Origin: a virus
Direction: 5' to 3' (one strand)
Virus record (IMG/VR): IMGVR_UViG_3300021371_000025
Location: 1 to 49,896 of that record
DNA: 49,896 nt
A program made the position numbers and the translations under genes. Below, piece after piece: positions 23,470 through 33,023 of this stretch (position 1 is its first letter; the number at the start of each line of letters is the position of its first letter). The notes below the pieces were generated by a model. It saw only the letters and a list, made by a program, of their open reading frames with translations. It did not search any database and was not told where the DNA came from.

Positions 23470-24597
23470 ATGGGATTTTTAAGTAAACTTTGGAAAGGAA
23501 TTAAAAAAACTGTTAAGAAAATAGGTAAGGGAGTTAAAAACACTTTTAAAAAAATTGTAGGAGCTATAGGTAAACTAGGAGTAGTAGGTCAAATAGGAAT
23601 GATGTTTCTTATGCCATATGCTATGGGAGCTTTGTCCAGTTTTGCCGGTTCGGCATTAGGAACAGTTGGACAATGGTCTGCAAACTTACTAAGTAAATCT
23701 GGAATAGGTGCTAAAGCTTTAGGACATACTTTAAACATGGTACATAAGGCAGGTACTTTTGCTGGTAAAGTTTATACAACTATTTCTGATACTATTGGTA
23801 ATGCTATTGATAGAGTTGGTAACTTTGCAAAGGGAAAAGGTTTTACTTTAAGTGAAGGAAGAACTTCTATATTTGCAAAAGGTAACGAAAGGTCTTTATT
23901 ATCTACAGAAGGATATAAACTTCCTGATGCTACAACAGTTACTAAACCAACGGTAGCTCCTACAACTCCAGAAGTTAAATTAGATTTTGATACTGTTGTA
24001 CCTGCAACAGATTCTACAGGTATGTTAGATATAAATAAATTAGCTAAAGATGTAGATGTATCAAATCAATTAGATATATCAATATCAGAAACTTTAACAC
24101 CTACTGTAAAAAAACCTAATCTGTTAGACTTTGACGCTTCTAAAATTGAAATGCCTAAAATAGATATAGCTGGAAAAGCTGTAGAAACAGTAACTCCAGA
24201 TTTAACATTAGGTGAAAAATTAACAGAGTTTGCAACTGGTAAAGTTCAAGAAGGAATAGAAACAATCAAAGCATACGACCCTGCTAAAGCTTTAACTCAA
24301 GGTGTTGATAAAATTATTTATAATAAAGCTTTAGAAGCTGGTGGTGTAGATACAACTGCTGATTACATTGATGAAAGAACTGTTATTAATGTTCCAGAAA
24401 TGTATGACGTTGCTTCTACTAATCCGGGTGTCTTTAAAGAAGTAGATTTTTCTTTAAGTAAAATGGGTAATGCTTGGATGGGTGGTAATTATACTAACTC
24501 TAATTATATAAATAATTTATTAGGAGAAGGAACTTCTGCATACGATTCTTACATGAACCAATTTGCACAATCTCAATCTTTTCAATTAGGAACATAA
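23470..24597 (+). CDS. Internal virion protein with cationic membrane-active N-terminus
   Basis: The 375-aa protein begins MGFLSKLWKGIKKTVKKIGK and continues with alternating Lys and hydrophobic residues to about position 40, then a hydrophobic Gly/Ala region (GQIGMMFLMPYAMGALSSF). This amphipathic start occurs in ejection-type proteins of many marine phages and could insert into the host membrane. The remainder is soluble and acidic. It lies in the ejection-protein cluster with AGGAGAAC upstream. Confidence 0.6.
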   Translation: MGFLSKLWKGIKKTVKKIGKGVKNTFKKIVGAIGKLGVVGQIGMMFLMPYAMGALSSFAGSALGTVGQWSANLLSKSGIGAKALGHTLNMVHKAGTFAGKVYTTISDTIGNAIDRVGNFAKGKGFTLSEGRTSIFAKGNERSLLSTEGYKLPDATTVTKPTVAPTTPEVKLDFDTVVPATDSTGMLDINKLAKDVDVSNQLDISISETLTPTVKKPNLLDFDASKIEMPKIDIAGKAVETVTPDLTLGEKLTEFATGKVQEGIETIKAYDPAKALTQGVDKIIYNKALEAGGVDTTADYIDERTVINVPEMYDVASTNPGVFKEVDFSLSKMGNAWMGGNYTNSNYINNLLGEGTSAYDSYMNQFAQSQSFQLGT

Positions 24598-24598
24598 A

Positions 24599-25222
24599 AT
24601 GATACAAGAAGAATATAATCCAGAAGCTGTAGAAGCTTTTGCTAAAGCTGGAAAACCTATACCGGGTCAATCATTAACATCTAATCCAGATGAGCCTAGA
24701 CCATTTGAAAGTCCTCCAGAGTTTACAAACTTTAAAGAAGCTTTAGATTATACTGTAGGTGAATTGTTAGAAGAAGAAGCCTATATGTCTATTGTAGGTG
24801 CTATAGGAGACGGTGTACCTATTGTTGATTTAGTTATGCAAATTACTTATGTAGGTTTTAGAGAAGGTAAATGGAATCCTGATTTAATGATGATGTTAGT
24901 TGAACCATTAATATATACTTTAATGGCATTAGCAGAAAAAGCAGATATTGAATACAGAATAGATGATGAAGATGATGAAGATGATGAAGCTCCTGAATCT
25001 ATACTTGAAGAAAAAGCTAAGAATATTGCAGACTTAGCAAGAGCTAAATTAGAAAAAGCAGGAAGCATACCTTCAGGTGCTATACCTACAGAAATTGCAC
25101 AACAGATAGAAGCTGCTGAAGTTCCAGAAGGTTTATTATCTAGACCTGAACAAGCAGGAGAAGTTATGGAAGAACCTATGACTCAAGAGCCACAAGAAAG
25201 TTTATTAAATAGAGGACAGTAA
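24599..25222 (+). CDS. Acidic virion-cluster protein
   Basis: The 207-aa protein contains FTNFKEALDYTVGELLEEEA, then YMSIVGAIGDGVPIVDLVMQ and a hydrophobic helix region (MMMLVEPLIYTLMALAEK), followed by a poly-acidic stretch (DDEDDEDDE) near residue 122-130. I have seen this arrangement in small structural proteins of marine phages but know no function. It is 1 nt after the previous stop and 2 nt before the next start. Confidence 0.55.
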   Translation: MIQEEYNPEAVEAFAKAGKPIPGQSLTSNPDEPRPFESPPEFTNFKEALDYTVGELLEEEAYMSIVGAIGDGVPIVDLVMQITYVGFREGKWNPDLMMMLVEPLIYTLMALAEKADIEYRIDDEDDEDDEAPESILEEKAKNIADLARAKLEKAGSIPSGAIPTEIAQQIEAAEVPEGLLSRPEQAGEVMEEPMTQEPQESLLNRGQ

Positions 25223-25224
25223 AA

Positions 25225-26991
25225 ATGGCAAGATATGATTATGAAAGCGATATAACATTTGCACAACAACAGTTTGATAAGGCTCAAGAAAGAGGAGAAA
25301 AAAGAGGTAAGCGTATGGCTCGTGAAGCTCTTAAAACTCAATTTGTTGGAGGTCTTATAGGTGCAGGTATTAAAGGTGTTAAATCTTTACTTGACCAAAA
25401 AGCTGATGCTTTACACTTTTCACAAGCTCCACAAAGAGCTAGATATGAGCAGATGTTAAATCAACGCACAAGCATACAAAATACTCTTAAACCTTACATA
25501 GCTCAAGGTGGTAATAAAGAAGAATATTTAACTAACTATTATTATGATTTATACTCATCAGAAGCAGTTAAAGTAAAACCTAACGCAGTAGTATCTAGTT
25601 ATGATACATGGTTAAGAGAAGAAGCAAATAAAAAAGCTAAATCAATGATTCCTGTATTTGATAAAATGCAACAAGAGTCTGTAGATGTTCCTACTTTTGA
25701 AGAGTTTCAAGCACAATATACTAAATACGCTAATCAATTAACTCCTAGAAGTATTGGAGGAGCAGCATTTAAATATGTTAAAAATTTATTTGCTAAAGAA
25801 ACTGATGAAACATTAGCTTATAAAAATGAAAAAGCTAAAGATGTTTTATATGGTACTTCTTTATTTAAAGAGTCTAAAGAATTAAAAGGAGCTTTACAAG
25901 AATGGAACGCAGCAGGTAATGGAGTTGTAGACATTGTAAAAGCTTTAAATGAAAAAGCTAAAAAAGGTGAACTAGTATTTAAAGATATAGTAGACCCTAA
26001 AGTTGTAGAATGGGAAGAACAATCTCACGGTTCTACAATAAAGAAAAAAGGTTTGCTTTATATAACTAGAGATGCTAACGGTAATAAAATAGAAACTGTT
26101 AAAGATTTAGATTTAAATCAATACGAAAAGAAAAAATTACCAGTGTTTACAGAGTCAGATAAAAAAGCAGCTTACAATACTTCTCAAAGTGTAATAGCTT
26201 CTTTTGATAAAAAAGATAAAAAAGTAGAAGCTTTTAATAAATTTGTAAAAGATAAAAATTTAGGCTTAACATTTGGTTCTCAAGTTTTAGAAGTAACTAC
26301 TAACTTAGGAAAAAATCCTAAAGATGTATCAGCTCAACAAATAGCTACTAACTTTTTATTAAATCAAGCTGTTAAAAAAGGTTCATTAGTTGGTTTAAGA
26401 ACAACAATGACAAACTGGGACGTTGCTTCTATGAGTCCTGTTGAGCCTGAAAAAGAAACTGAATATTTAAAAAATGAATTACTTCCTAATATAAAAACTT
26501 TTAAAGAAGATATACAAACAAAACTAGGAGCTAATCATCCTCAAGTAACTGAACTATATGCAACAACTTTAACATTTATAAAAGCTGAGTCTATGGATTT
26601 AAATATAGATGAAAGACAAGAATATATAAGAGATTTAAATAGAGAGTTTGGTTATGAAACAAGTCGTAATTTAATTAGTGAAACTACAGATGAAGATATT
26701 ACAGATACTATTATGCCTCCTAAAGTTGTTAAAGAGCCTATGAGTATAAATGCTGTTTCTTCTAAATATAAAATTAATGAAGATTTTATAAATAAATTAA
26801 TAAGTATTAAGCCTAAAGTAGGAGGTGTAACACAACAAGCACCTTTTAGAGAAGACCCTATTGATTTAATTACAGATGAAATGTTATATAATGCTGGATA
26901 TATATCAAAAGGTAAAGACGCAGCCGGATTTAAAATGTTTGGAAGAAGAAAATTTATAAAAGATTTATTTGAAGATTTACAGTTAATATAA
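25225..26991 (+). CDS. Internal virion protein, 588 aa
   Basis: A charged, mostly helical protein beginning MARYDYESDITFAQQQFDKA, with a small hydrophobic region GGLIGAGIKGVKSLL near residue 50. No enzyme motif is visible. Its size and position between two other large virion proteins suggest an ejection/core protein analogous in role to T7 gp15. This is inference from gene order. Confidence 0.55.
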   Translation: MARYDYESDITFAQQQFDKAQERGEKRGKRMAREALKTQFVGGLIGAGIKGVKSLLDQKADALHFSQAPQRARYEQMLNQRTSIQNTLKPYIAQGGNKEEYLTNYYYDLYSSEAVKVKPNAVVSSYDTWLREEANKKAKSMIPVFDKMQQESVDVPTFEEFQAQYTKYANQLTPRSIGGAAFKYVKNLFAKETDETLAYKNEKAKDVLYGTSLFKESKELKGALQEWNAAGNGVVDIVKALNEKAKKGELVFKDIVDPKVVEWEEQSHGSTIKKKGLLYITRDANGNKIETVKDLDLNQYEKKKLPVFTESDKKAAYNTSQSVIASFDKKDKKVEAFNKFVKDKNLGLTFGSQVLEVTTNLGKNPKDVSAQQIATNFLLNQAVKKGSLVGLRTTMTNWDVASMSPVEPEKETEYLKNELLPNIKTFKEDIQTKLGANHPQVTELYATTLTFIKAESMDLNIDERQEYIRDLNREFGYETSRNLISETTDEDITDTIMPPKVVKEPMSINAVSSKYKINEDFINKLISIKPKVGGVTQQAPFREDPIDLITDEMLYNAGYISKGKDAAGFKMFGRRKFIKDLFEDLQLI

Positions 26992-26996
26992 ATAAT

Positions 26997-29900
26997 ATGG
27001 GAATAATTAACGATACATGGAGTTCATCAAGTCTCTCTAGTTTTTCTAATAGTTATACATTAGATGACCTTGAAAAAGATGATGAGTTTCAAAAGACTTC
27101 AGAAAGGTTTCTAGAATCTGTAGGTGAAAAGTCTGATGATGTGTTTGAGTATTTAAGAGATTCTGATTTTAATCTGTTTTCAGGAATGAATAGAGCCATG
27201 CAAAGTGGTAAGTTTGATGAACAACAGAAAAAAGATTATGCTTATCTTCGTTCTAAGTTTGATAATGCAGATATGGGAAGCTTTAAACAATATGCTGAAC
27301 TTATTAAAGATGCAACATTAGACATTGTTACAGACCCTACAGCTATAACAGCAGCCTTACTTACTCCTGTAACGGGTGGAACTTCATTAGCTGCAAGACA
27401 AGGCATAACTACAGCAGCTTTACAAGGCTCTAAAGCTATTGCAAAAAATAAACTACAAGATGTTGGTAAAAAACAAATACGAAAAGCTACAGCTATTACA
27501 GGTGCTGAAGTAGGAGCTTGGACAGGACTTGACAATCACTTTAGACAGAACACAGAAATAAACGTAGGTTTACGTAAATTGTATTCTACACCAGAACTTG
27601 TAGGCTCTGCAGCTCTTGGAACTATTACAGGTGGAGTGTTTGGAAACTTAGCACAACGACATCGTTTGTATAACGAAGATTTAAATAGATTGTTTACTAA
27701 CGATGAGTATAGAAAAGATGCAGGTAGTGAGTTATTGTTTAAAGCTAGAAAAGCTAAAGATACTTTACTAGCTAATACAGTAGGTAATCCAACTAGAATA
27801 CTTAGAACAACTTCAGAATTTTCTCCTAAAGCTAAAGAACTAGGTGAAAAGTTTAGTGAAGAATTTTCTAAACAAATAGGTAAAAGAACCACTAGAAGAC
27901 TAGGATTTAGTTTTTCTGAAGACCTTAATAATACTAGAGGTAACTTTTTATTAGAATTTGATGCAGCAGTTAAACCTATTAGAAAAACTGGACAAGTTAC
28001 TAAAGATAATGAATTATTAGTTATTAGAATACTTAGAGGAGCTTCTGATGATGGAGCTAGTGATGAAGTAAAAGAAACAGTTTTAAATTTAAGAAAGTTT
28101 TATGATAACATTTTAAAAGAAGCTGAAGAGGCTGGATTAGAAGCACCTAGAATTGAAAACTATTTTCCTCGTTCTTGGAATAGACAGGCTATTGAAGAAG
28201 ATGCAGAAGGATTTAAAAAATTATTGTTATCAGAAAAAGTAGAAGGGATTACTGCTAAAAATGTAGATGATGTTATAGAACAAATGTTAGATAAACAGAA
28301 TGAACTTTTTTCTTCACATTCTATATTACTTACTCAAGCTAGGACATTTAGAAATTTAAAAGATAATAACTTTGAAAAGTATTTAACTAATGATTTAGTT
28401 CCAGTAACTACTAATTATTATATGAATGCTGCTAAAACTATAGAGCATAAAAAATCTTTTTTACTTAAAGGTAAAACTAACAAGTCTAATGAAAATCAAT
28501 TTATAGAAAGATATATTACTCCTATAAATAATGAATTAAGAAAAGTAAGAGGTAAAGGACTTACCAGAAAAGATAAGAAAAGAATAATTGACCTTTACAA
28601 ATCTGTAACTGGACAAGTAGATTATTTTGATAGTGGTTTAATACAAGGTTTTTACGACACTACAAAACTTGCAAATGCTATGGCTTATTTACCACTTGCA
28701 ACTTTGTCTTCTATTACAGAGGCTATGATACCTTTAGCTAAAGCTCCTTTAAATGCAAACATTAAAGGTATGCAATCTGCTGTAACAAGAGGACATAAAA
28801 TATTTACTACAGAAATAGGTAGTATTTTAAAAGAAAAACATAATATGAAACCTGATGAAATAGTTCAGGAAATGAATAGGGTGTTTATAGCTGTAGATGA
28901 AGCTATGGGAGATGTTACTAACAGGATATCTGGTGAAGGTTTACAGAATGAATTTCTTAAAAAACAAGCAAGGAGATTTTATAGGTTTAACTTACTTGTG
29001 CCTTGGACAAAAACTGTACAACTTGCATCTTTTTCTACAGGTAAAGATTTAATAAGAGATAACTTAACAAAGCTTAATAAGTTTAAAACTGGTGGAGAAG
29101 ATATATTAAGTGAAATAGCTCCAATGAAAATTCAAAAGTTAAGAAGTGAGTTATTTGATTTAGGTATAGATGTAGAAGATGGTATTAGATGGTTAGATGC
29201 AGGAGCTAAACAAAGCGATGCTTTTTATAATGAGCAGTTAGTTAGAGGAGCTGGTAGATTTACTAACTCTATTATATTACCGACAGCTAGAGAGTCTGCA
29301 AGAGTACCTACTTACATGACTAATCCTAAGATAGATATTTTTACACAGTTTTTAAGATACCCTACAGTGTTTGGTAATACAATCTTAAAAAACTTTGCAA
29401 GAGATACAATTAATAATCCAGCAACTAACGCACCTAAAGTAGCTGCTTTTGTTGCAATGTCTACTAATGTTGCTAAAGCTACTAACTATTGGAGAACATC
29501 AGAAGAGAATAGAGAACGTATGGACAGTGGTGAAGATGCTTGGAAAGATACTTTAAAAGCTTATCAACGTGTAGGTTTATTAGGTCCTATAGAATACGGA
29601 GTTAGATTTACAGAAGCTTTAGCATACGGTCAGAACCCTGCAATAGCAACTGCTAATTTAGGTGGACCAGTTCTTAATGATATTGTAGGTATGACTTTGT
29701 ATAATAGAGGATTACTTGAAACAGGTGCTAGAAAGTTACCATTGATAGGAACTAAAAACTTAATGAAAAAGTATACGGGTTTTGAACCTTATACTCCTAT
29801 ACAACAAATAGCAAAAGAAAGAGATAAAAAAAATAGAGAAGCTTTTGAAAAATATGCTGAGATTGCTACAGGAACTGAAGAAGTAGTAGAGGGATTTAGT

Positions 29901-30671
29901 GATAGGTTTAAAAAGTTAGAAGGTTTTAGAAGTAACTTTAATAAAGGTGGTAGAGTTGGTTATGCTCAAGGTTTAGGAGTATCTAAAGATGTTAGTGATG
30001 TTAAAAACGAACCTGAAAATAGAATAGACCCTTTTACAGGACAACCTTATGCAGTACAGTCTCAATCTTTACAAACTTCATTAGTTAGAGAAAATGAACA
30101 AGACCAGATGGCTAGGTTAGGTTTTAACGAAGGCGGTGTTGTAACTCCTGAAGAGAATAGATTAGGTATTTACAGTTATTTAGAAAATAAACAATTAAGA
30201 CCAGAGGCTATAGTTGGAATTATGGCTAATATAGATAAAGAAACTGGAGTTGAAAGTGATAACTGGAGAGGTTCTTATAGCCATAAACAACAAGAAGTTG
30301 GTAATAGTAAGTTAGGTCAAGGACTATTTCAATTTACTACTAAATTACATAAAGAAGGATATAAAAACTTTTTAAAAGATAACAAGTTAAATGATTCTAA
30401 CGAAGCTAATTTAGAATATTTTTTAGACACAGTAATAAATCCTCAAAGTAAAATGAGAGAACAAATAGGTGGTCGTAACTTAGATGAACTAAGAGATGTT
30501 TTTGAAAAAGGAAACATACAAGAAATTACAGAAGCTATTAATAATAAATGGTTAAAGCCTAAAAGTTATGGAACAAGAGAAGAAAACCCAGAAGCTCATT
30601 TAAAAAACTTAAAAGATAGAAACTTTAGGGCTAATAGAATAGTTGAAGAATTAAATTTATTTAAAGACTAA
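26997..30671 (+). CDS. Large internal virion protein with C-terminal lysozyme-like domain
   Basis: The 1224-aa protein is the last of the ejection cluster and corresponds by position to T7 gp16. Its body (about 1-970) is helical, with hydrophobic patches. At about 981-990 is NKGGRVGYAQG and near 1041 RLGFNEGGVV. The final 175 residues (from YLENKQLRPEAIVGIMANID, then KETG, LGQGLFQFT) match the phage tail lysozyme type that cuts peptidoglycan during entry. In T7 the transglycosylase is at the N-terminus of gp16, so the domain order is reversed here. It is also the only lytic enzyme domain I find. Confidence 0.7.
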   Translation: MGIINDTWSSSSLSSFSNSYTLDDLEKDDEFQKTSERFLESVGEKSDDVFEYLRDSDFNLFSGMNRAMQSGKFDEQQKKDYAYLRSKFDNADMGSFKQYAELIKDATLDIVTDPTAITAALLTPVTGGTSLAARQGITTAALQGSKAIAKNKLQDVGKKQIRKATAITGAEVGAWTGLDNHFRQNTEINVGLRKLYSTPELVGSAALGTITGGVFGNLAQRHRLYNEDLNRLFTNDEYRKDAGSELLFKARKAKDTLLANTVGNPTRILRTTSEFSPKAKELGEKFSEEFSKQIGKRTTRRLGFSFSEDLNNTRGNFLLEFDAAVKPIRKTGQVTKDNELLVIRILRGASDDGASDEVKETVLNLRKFYDNILKEAEEAGLEAPRIENYFPRSWNRQAIEEDAEGFKKLLLSEKVEGITAKNVDDVIEQMLDKQNELFSSHSILLTQARTFRNLKDNNFEKYLTNDLVPVTTNYYMNAAKTIEHKKSFLLKGKTNKSNENQFIERYITPINNELRKVRGKGLTRKDKKRIIDLYKSVTGQVDYFDSGLIQGFYDTTKLANAMAYLPLATLSSITEAMIPLAKAPLNANIKGMQSAVTRGHKIFTTEIGSILKEKHNMKPDEIVQEMNRVFIAVDEAMGDVTNRISGEGLQNEFLKKQARRFYRFNLLVPWTKTVQLASFSTGKDLIRDNLTKLNKFKTGGEDILSEIAPMKIQKLRSELFDLGIDVEDGIRWLDAGAKQSDAFYNEQLVRGAGRFTNSIILPTARESARVPTYMTNPKIDIFTQFLRYPTVFGNTILKNFARDTINNPATNAPKVAAFVAMSTNVAKATNYWRTSEENRERMDSGEDAWKDTLKAYQRVGLLGPIEYGVRFTEALAYGQNPAIATANLGGPVLNDIVGMTLYNRGLLETGARKLPLIGTKNLMKKYTGFEPYTPIQQIAKERDKKNREAFEKYAEIATGTEEVVEGFSDRFKKLEGFRSNFNKGGRVGYAQGLGVSKDVSDVKNEPENRIDPFTGQPYAVQSQSLQTSLVRENEQDQMARLGFNEGGVVTPEENRLGIYSYLENKQLRPEAIVGIMANIDKETGVESDNWRGSYSHKQQEVGNSKLGQGLFQFTTKLHKEGYKNFLKDNKLNDSNEANLEYFLDTVINPQSKMREQIGGRNLDELRDVFEKGNIQEITEAINNKWLKPKSYGTREENPEAHLKNLKDRNFRANRIVEELNLFKD

Positions 30672-30808
30672 TGATACTTTACACAGAGATACAACTTGAA
30701 ACAGCTTATAACATTTATAGGCTACACCAGATAAGTCAAGGTATAAACTTTATGGACTTAGAAAGCTTTAGAAAACTATACGAAGAGTTAGTAACAGAGA
30801 TAGTATAA
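30671..30808 (+). CDS. 45-aa hypothetical protein
   Basis: MILYTEIQLETAYNIYRLHQ continues with ISQGINFMDLESFRKLYEEL. It overlaps both neighbours by one base (TAATG on each side), giving tight coupling. Soluble, helical; function unknown. Similar short helical proteins occur after ejection genes in related phages. Confidence 0.6.
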   Translation: MILYTEIQLETAYNIYRLHQISQGINFMDLESFRKLYEELVTEIV

Positions 30809-31251
30809 TGGGATTTCCGTTTGAGATAATAACTATGTTAGCTTCAACAGTTCTTGGTGGAGTTATGAGTGTATGGTCTGAAAGTCGTAAGGCTAAAGCA
30901 GAAGCACAAAAACTTCTTATAACTCGTGGCGAGTTTGACATGAAAGCTAAAAAGCAATCACTTGACCATGGATTAAAAGATAAAGGTTTTGCATGGACAA
31001 GAAGAATTATAGCACTAACATCAGTCTTTGCTATTGTTTTATTACCTAAACTTGTAGCTGTATATTACCCTGATGTATCTGTTACTGTTGGTTATACCAA
31101 TTGGAATCCGGGATTTTGGTTTTTAAAACCCGGAAGAGAAGTATTTGAATGGATTACTTTTCAAGGGCTTGTAATAACTCAATTAGACACTAACTTAGTA
31201 TCAGCTATTATAGGTATGTACTTTGGTGGTAGTTTAGCAAAAGGAAAGTAA
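30808..31251 (+). CDS. Multi-span membrane protein, holin candidate
   Basis: The 147-aa protein has a hydrophobic N-terminal helix (FEIITMLASTVLGGVMSVW), a charged middle (ESRKAKAEAQKLL), a second span (RIIALTSVFAIVLLPKLVAV) and a weak third span near the C-terminus (NLVSAIIGMYFGGSLAKGK). It is coupled to both neighbours. Size, spans and location in a run of small membrane genes fit a holin, but no family is recognised with confidence. Confidence 0.55.
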   Translation: MGFPFEIITMLASTVLGGVMSVWSESRKAKAEAQKLLITRGEFDMKAKKQSLDHGLKDKGFAWTRRIIALTSVFAIVLLPKLVAVYYPDVSVTVGYTNWNPGFWFLKPGREVFEWITFQGLVITQLDTNLVSAIIGMYFGGSLAKGK

Positions 31252-31538
31252 TGGATACTAGAGACTTTATGACCATTTTAGAGACTGTAGGTATTCCTGC
31301 AGCCTTTGCAGTTGCTGCTGGTTGGATGGTGTGGAAACTATTTAGTGCATTAATAGCAGATGTACATAAGAAATTAGATACTCAACAAGGCATGATAGTT
31401 GCATTGATAGATAGAGTAAGACAGATGGATAACGACATGATACGGATAGACTCAATGGTTAGAACTGCCATGGGTATACAAGTAGATGTAGATAGGATAG
31501 CAAGAGCAGATGGAAAGAAAGACCAGCGAAAAGATTAA
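31251..31538 (+). CDS. Single-span coiled-coil membrane protein (holin/spanin-like)
   Basis: The 95-aa protein has one span (GIPAAFAVAAGWMVWKLFSA) and then a long charged coiled coil (HKKLDTQQGMIVALIDRVRQ). The layout fits an inner-membrane spanin or accessory holin. It overlaps the next membrane peptide by 29 nt. Confidence 0.55.
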   Translation: MDTRDFMTILETVGIPAAFAVAAGWMVWKLFSALIADVHKKLDTQQGMIVALIDRVRQMDNDMIRIDSMVRTAMGIQVDVDRIARADGKKDQRKD

Positions 31539-31608
31539 ATTAGAATTACCACTTATAAGTATATTTGTATTCTTATTTATTATAAGTGTATTAGAACAAC
31601 TACAATGA
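31510..31608 (+). CDS. 32-aa single-span membrane peptide
   Basis: MERKTSEKIKLELPLISIFV with VFLFIISVLEQLQ: a basic N-terminus and one span, so the N-terminus is likely cytoplasmic. It begins inside the previous gene and ends with ATGA overlap into the next. Its conservation should be checked, but coding is supported by the coupled spacing. Confidence 0.5.
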   Translation: MERKTSEKIKLELPLISIFVFLFIISVLEQLQ

Positions 31609-31727
31609 AACTAGATGACATAGAAAATGTACACCCGATGAAACAGATTACAATAGCTTCTGTTGTACAGGTATTAGTATTTGGACTTATGTTATTTGCA
31701 TTTTGGATAAACGATAAAGCATTATGA
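31605..31727 (+). CDS. 40-aa single-span membrane peptide coupled to csgF
   Basis: MKLDDIENVHPMKQITIASV leads into one hydrophobic span (VVQVLVFGLMLFAFWI). Both ends are ATGA overlaps, and the downstream one is with csgF. It therefore links the putative lysis genes to the curli-like cassette in translation. Function unknown. Confidence 0.5.
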   Translation: MKLDDIENVHPMKQITIASVVQVLVFGLMLFAFWINDKAL

Positions 31728-32218
31728 AATTAAAACCGACATTTAAAAGTGAAAAAGCTTCAAGGAACTGTAAGTGGTGTATGTTCTTTTGGTCTATGTT
31801 AATTATGTTTTGGTCTGTAGGAAGTATTGCAGATGAAGTAGTATTTAAGTTTAAAAGTCCTAGCTTTAATGGTGTTGGTACATCATCACATTATCTTACA
31901 ATCCAGAATCAAGAGTTCAATCGTAAAGAAGCATTAAAGGCAGAAATAAAAGCACTTCAAGACCAGATAAAAAGAGACAAAGAGAATACAACTCTTGCAA
32001 GATTTATAAGAAACTTAGAGTCTAGAATATATGCACAATTATCTAGACAGTTAGTAGAAAATTTATTTGGAGAGACTGCTAGTGATAGTGGTATATTAGA
32101 ATTAGAAGGTAACACAATAGAATATAGTGTTGTCGATGGAATAATAACTTTAAACATAACGGACAGTGATGGAAATACAACGACTATTTCTTTGCCTATC
32201 GGTAGTTTTACTTTCTAG
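31724..32218 (+). CDS. csgF: Curli assembly factor CsgF homologue
   Basis: In E. coli CsgF caps the CsgG pore outside the cell and helps anchor the curli nucleator. This 164-aa protein has a signal peptide (hydrophobic core about 20-33, likely cleavage after Ala36 in GSIA-D). Directly after it comes VVFKFKSPSFNGVG, matching the CsgF start that plugs into CsgG (TFQFRNPNFGG type). It is followed by a helical part and the C-terminal YSVVDGIITLNITDSDGNTT, equivalent to YIVDIANRDGQLQLNVTD in CsgF. The N-terminal helix region is Lys-rich and longer than in E. coli (138 aa). It overlaps csgG by 50 nt and is ATGA-coupled to the upstream membrane peptide. Confidence 0.85.
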   Translation: MKLKPTFKSEKASRNCKWCMFFWSMLIMFWSVGSIADEVVFKFKSPSFNGVGTSSHYLTIQNQEFNRKEALKAEIKALQDQIKRDKENTTLARFIRNLESRIYAQLSRQLVENLFGETASDSGILELEGNTIEYSVVDGIITLNITDSDGNTTTISLPIGSFTF

Positions 32219-33023
32219 TTGTGCTGTTTTAAATCAGAATAAAGACTTAACATTAACACAAGATATTAAGCCTAGTTCTATATTAGATTTACAGTCAGAA
32301 GAATTAAAAAACTTACCACGAGCAAAAGTAAAACCTACTATAGCTATATACCCCGATAGCTTTAGAGACTTAACAGGACAACGTAGAAGTAATAGTTCGT
32401 TTGCTTTGTTTAGTACAGCTATTACACAAGCTCCTGAAGCATTTCTTATAAGAGCTTTTAAACATGCTGCAGGTGGTAAATTTTTCAGAGTTGTAGAACG
32501 TGTAGGATTAGATGACTTAACAAAAGAAAGACAATTAATTAGAGCTACACGTAAAGAGTTTAAAGAAGATAATAAGATGCAACCACTGCTATTTGCAGGG
32601 TTATTAGTTCAGGGAGGAGTTGTTAGTTATGAAGCTAACCTCAAATCTGGAGGTGCTGGTGCTAGATACTTAGGAATAGGTAATAGTAAACAGTATAGAG
32701 AAGATACAGTTACTATATCATTACGATTAGTTTCTGTGTCAACTGGAGAAGTGCTTACCGAAACATTAGTTTCTAAAAGTATTATATCCACAAGTATTTC
32801 TCAGGATGTATTTCGTTTTATAGAAGCCGGTACTGAACTGGTAGAAATAGAAGGAGGAGTTGCTGAGAATGAAAGTGTTTCTATAGCTTTACAAAAAGCA
32901 ATAGAGACTGGAGTATTAAATATAATAAATATTGGAATAGAGAGAGGCTATTGGGAATATGAAAACATTAAAATTAATGAGCCTAGTTGTGATGATGAGT
33001 GCATCACTGCTATACGGGGCTGA
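32169..33023 (+). CDS. csgG: Curli secretion pore lipoprotein CsgG homologue
   Basis: CsgG forms a nonameric outer-membrane channel that exports curlin. The 284-aa product begins MEIQRLFLCLSVVLLSSC, nearly the E. coli opening, with a lipobox LSSC at Cys18 and Ala at +2, which favours the outer membrane. Strong family signatures are VVSYEANLKSGGAGARYLG, LVSVSTGEVLTE, SQDVFRFIEAG and AIETGVLNIINIGIERGYWE. In the constriction segment I align FALFSTAI with E. coli NFSTAV: the Phe56 equivalent is kept, but Asn55 becomes Leu and Tyr51 appears changed. GTG at 32166 is an alternative start one codon upstream. It overlaps csgF and the curlin gene. Confidence 0.93.
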   Translation: MEIQRLFLCLSVVLLSSCAVLNQNKDLTLTQDIKPSSILDLQSEELKNLPRAKVKPTIAIYPDSFRDLTGQRRSNSSFALFSTAITQAPEAFLIRAFKHAAGGKFFRVVERVGLDDLTKERQLIRATRKEFKEDNKMQPLLFAGLLVQGGVVSYEANLKSGGAGARYLGIGNSKQYREDTVTISLRLVSVSTGEVLTETLVSKSIISTSISQDVFRFIEAGTELVEIEGGVAENESVSIALQKAIETGVLNIINIGIERGYWEYENIKINEPSCDDECITAIRG

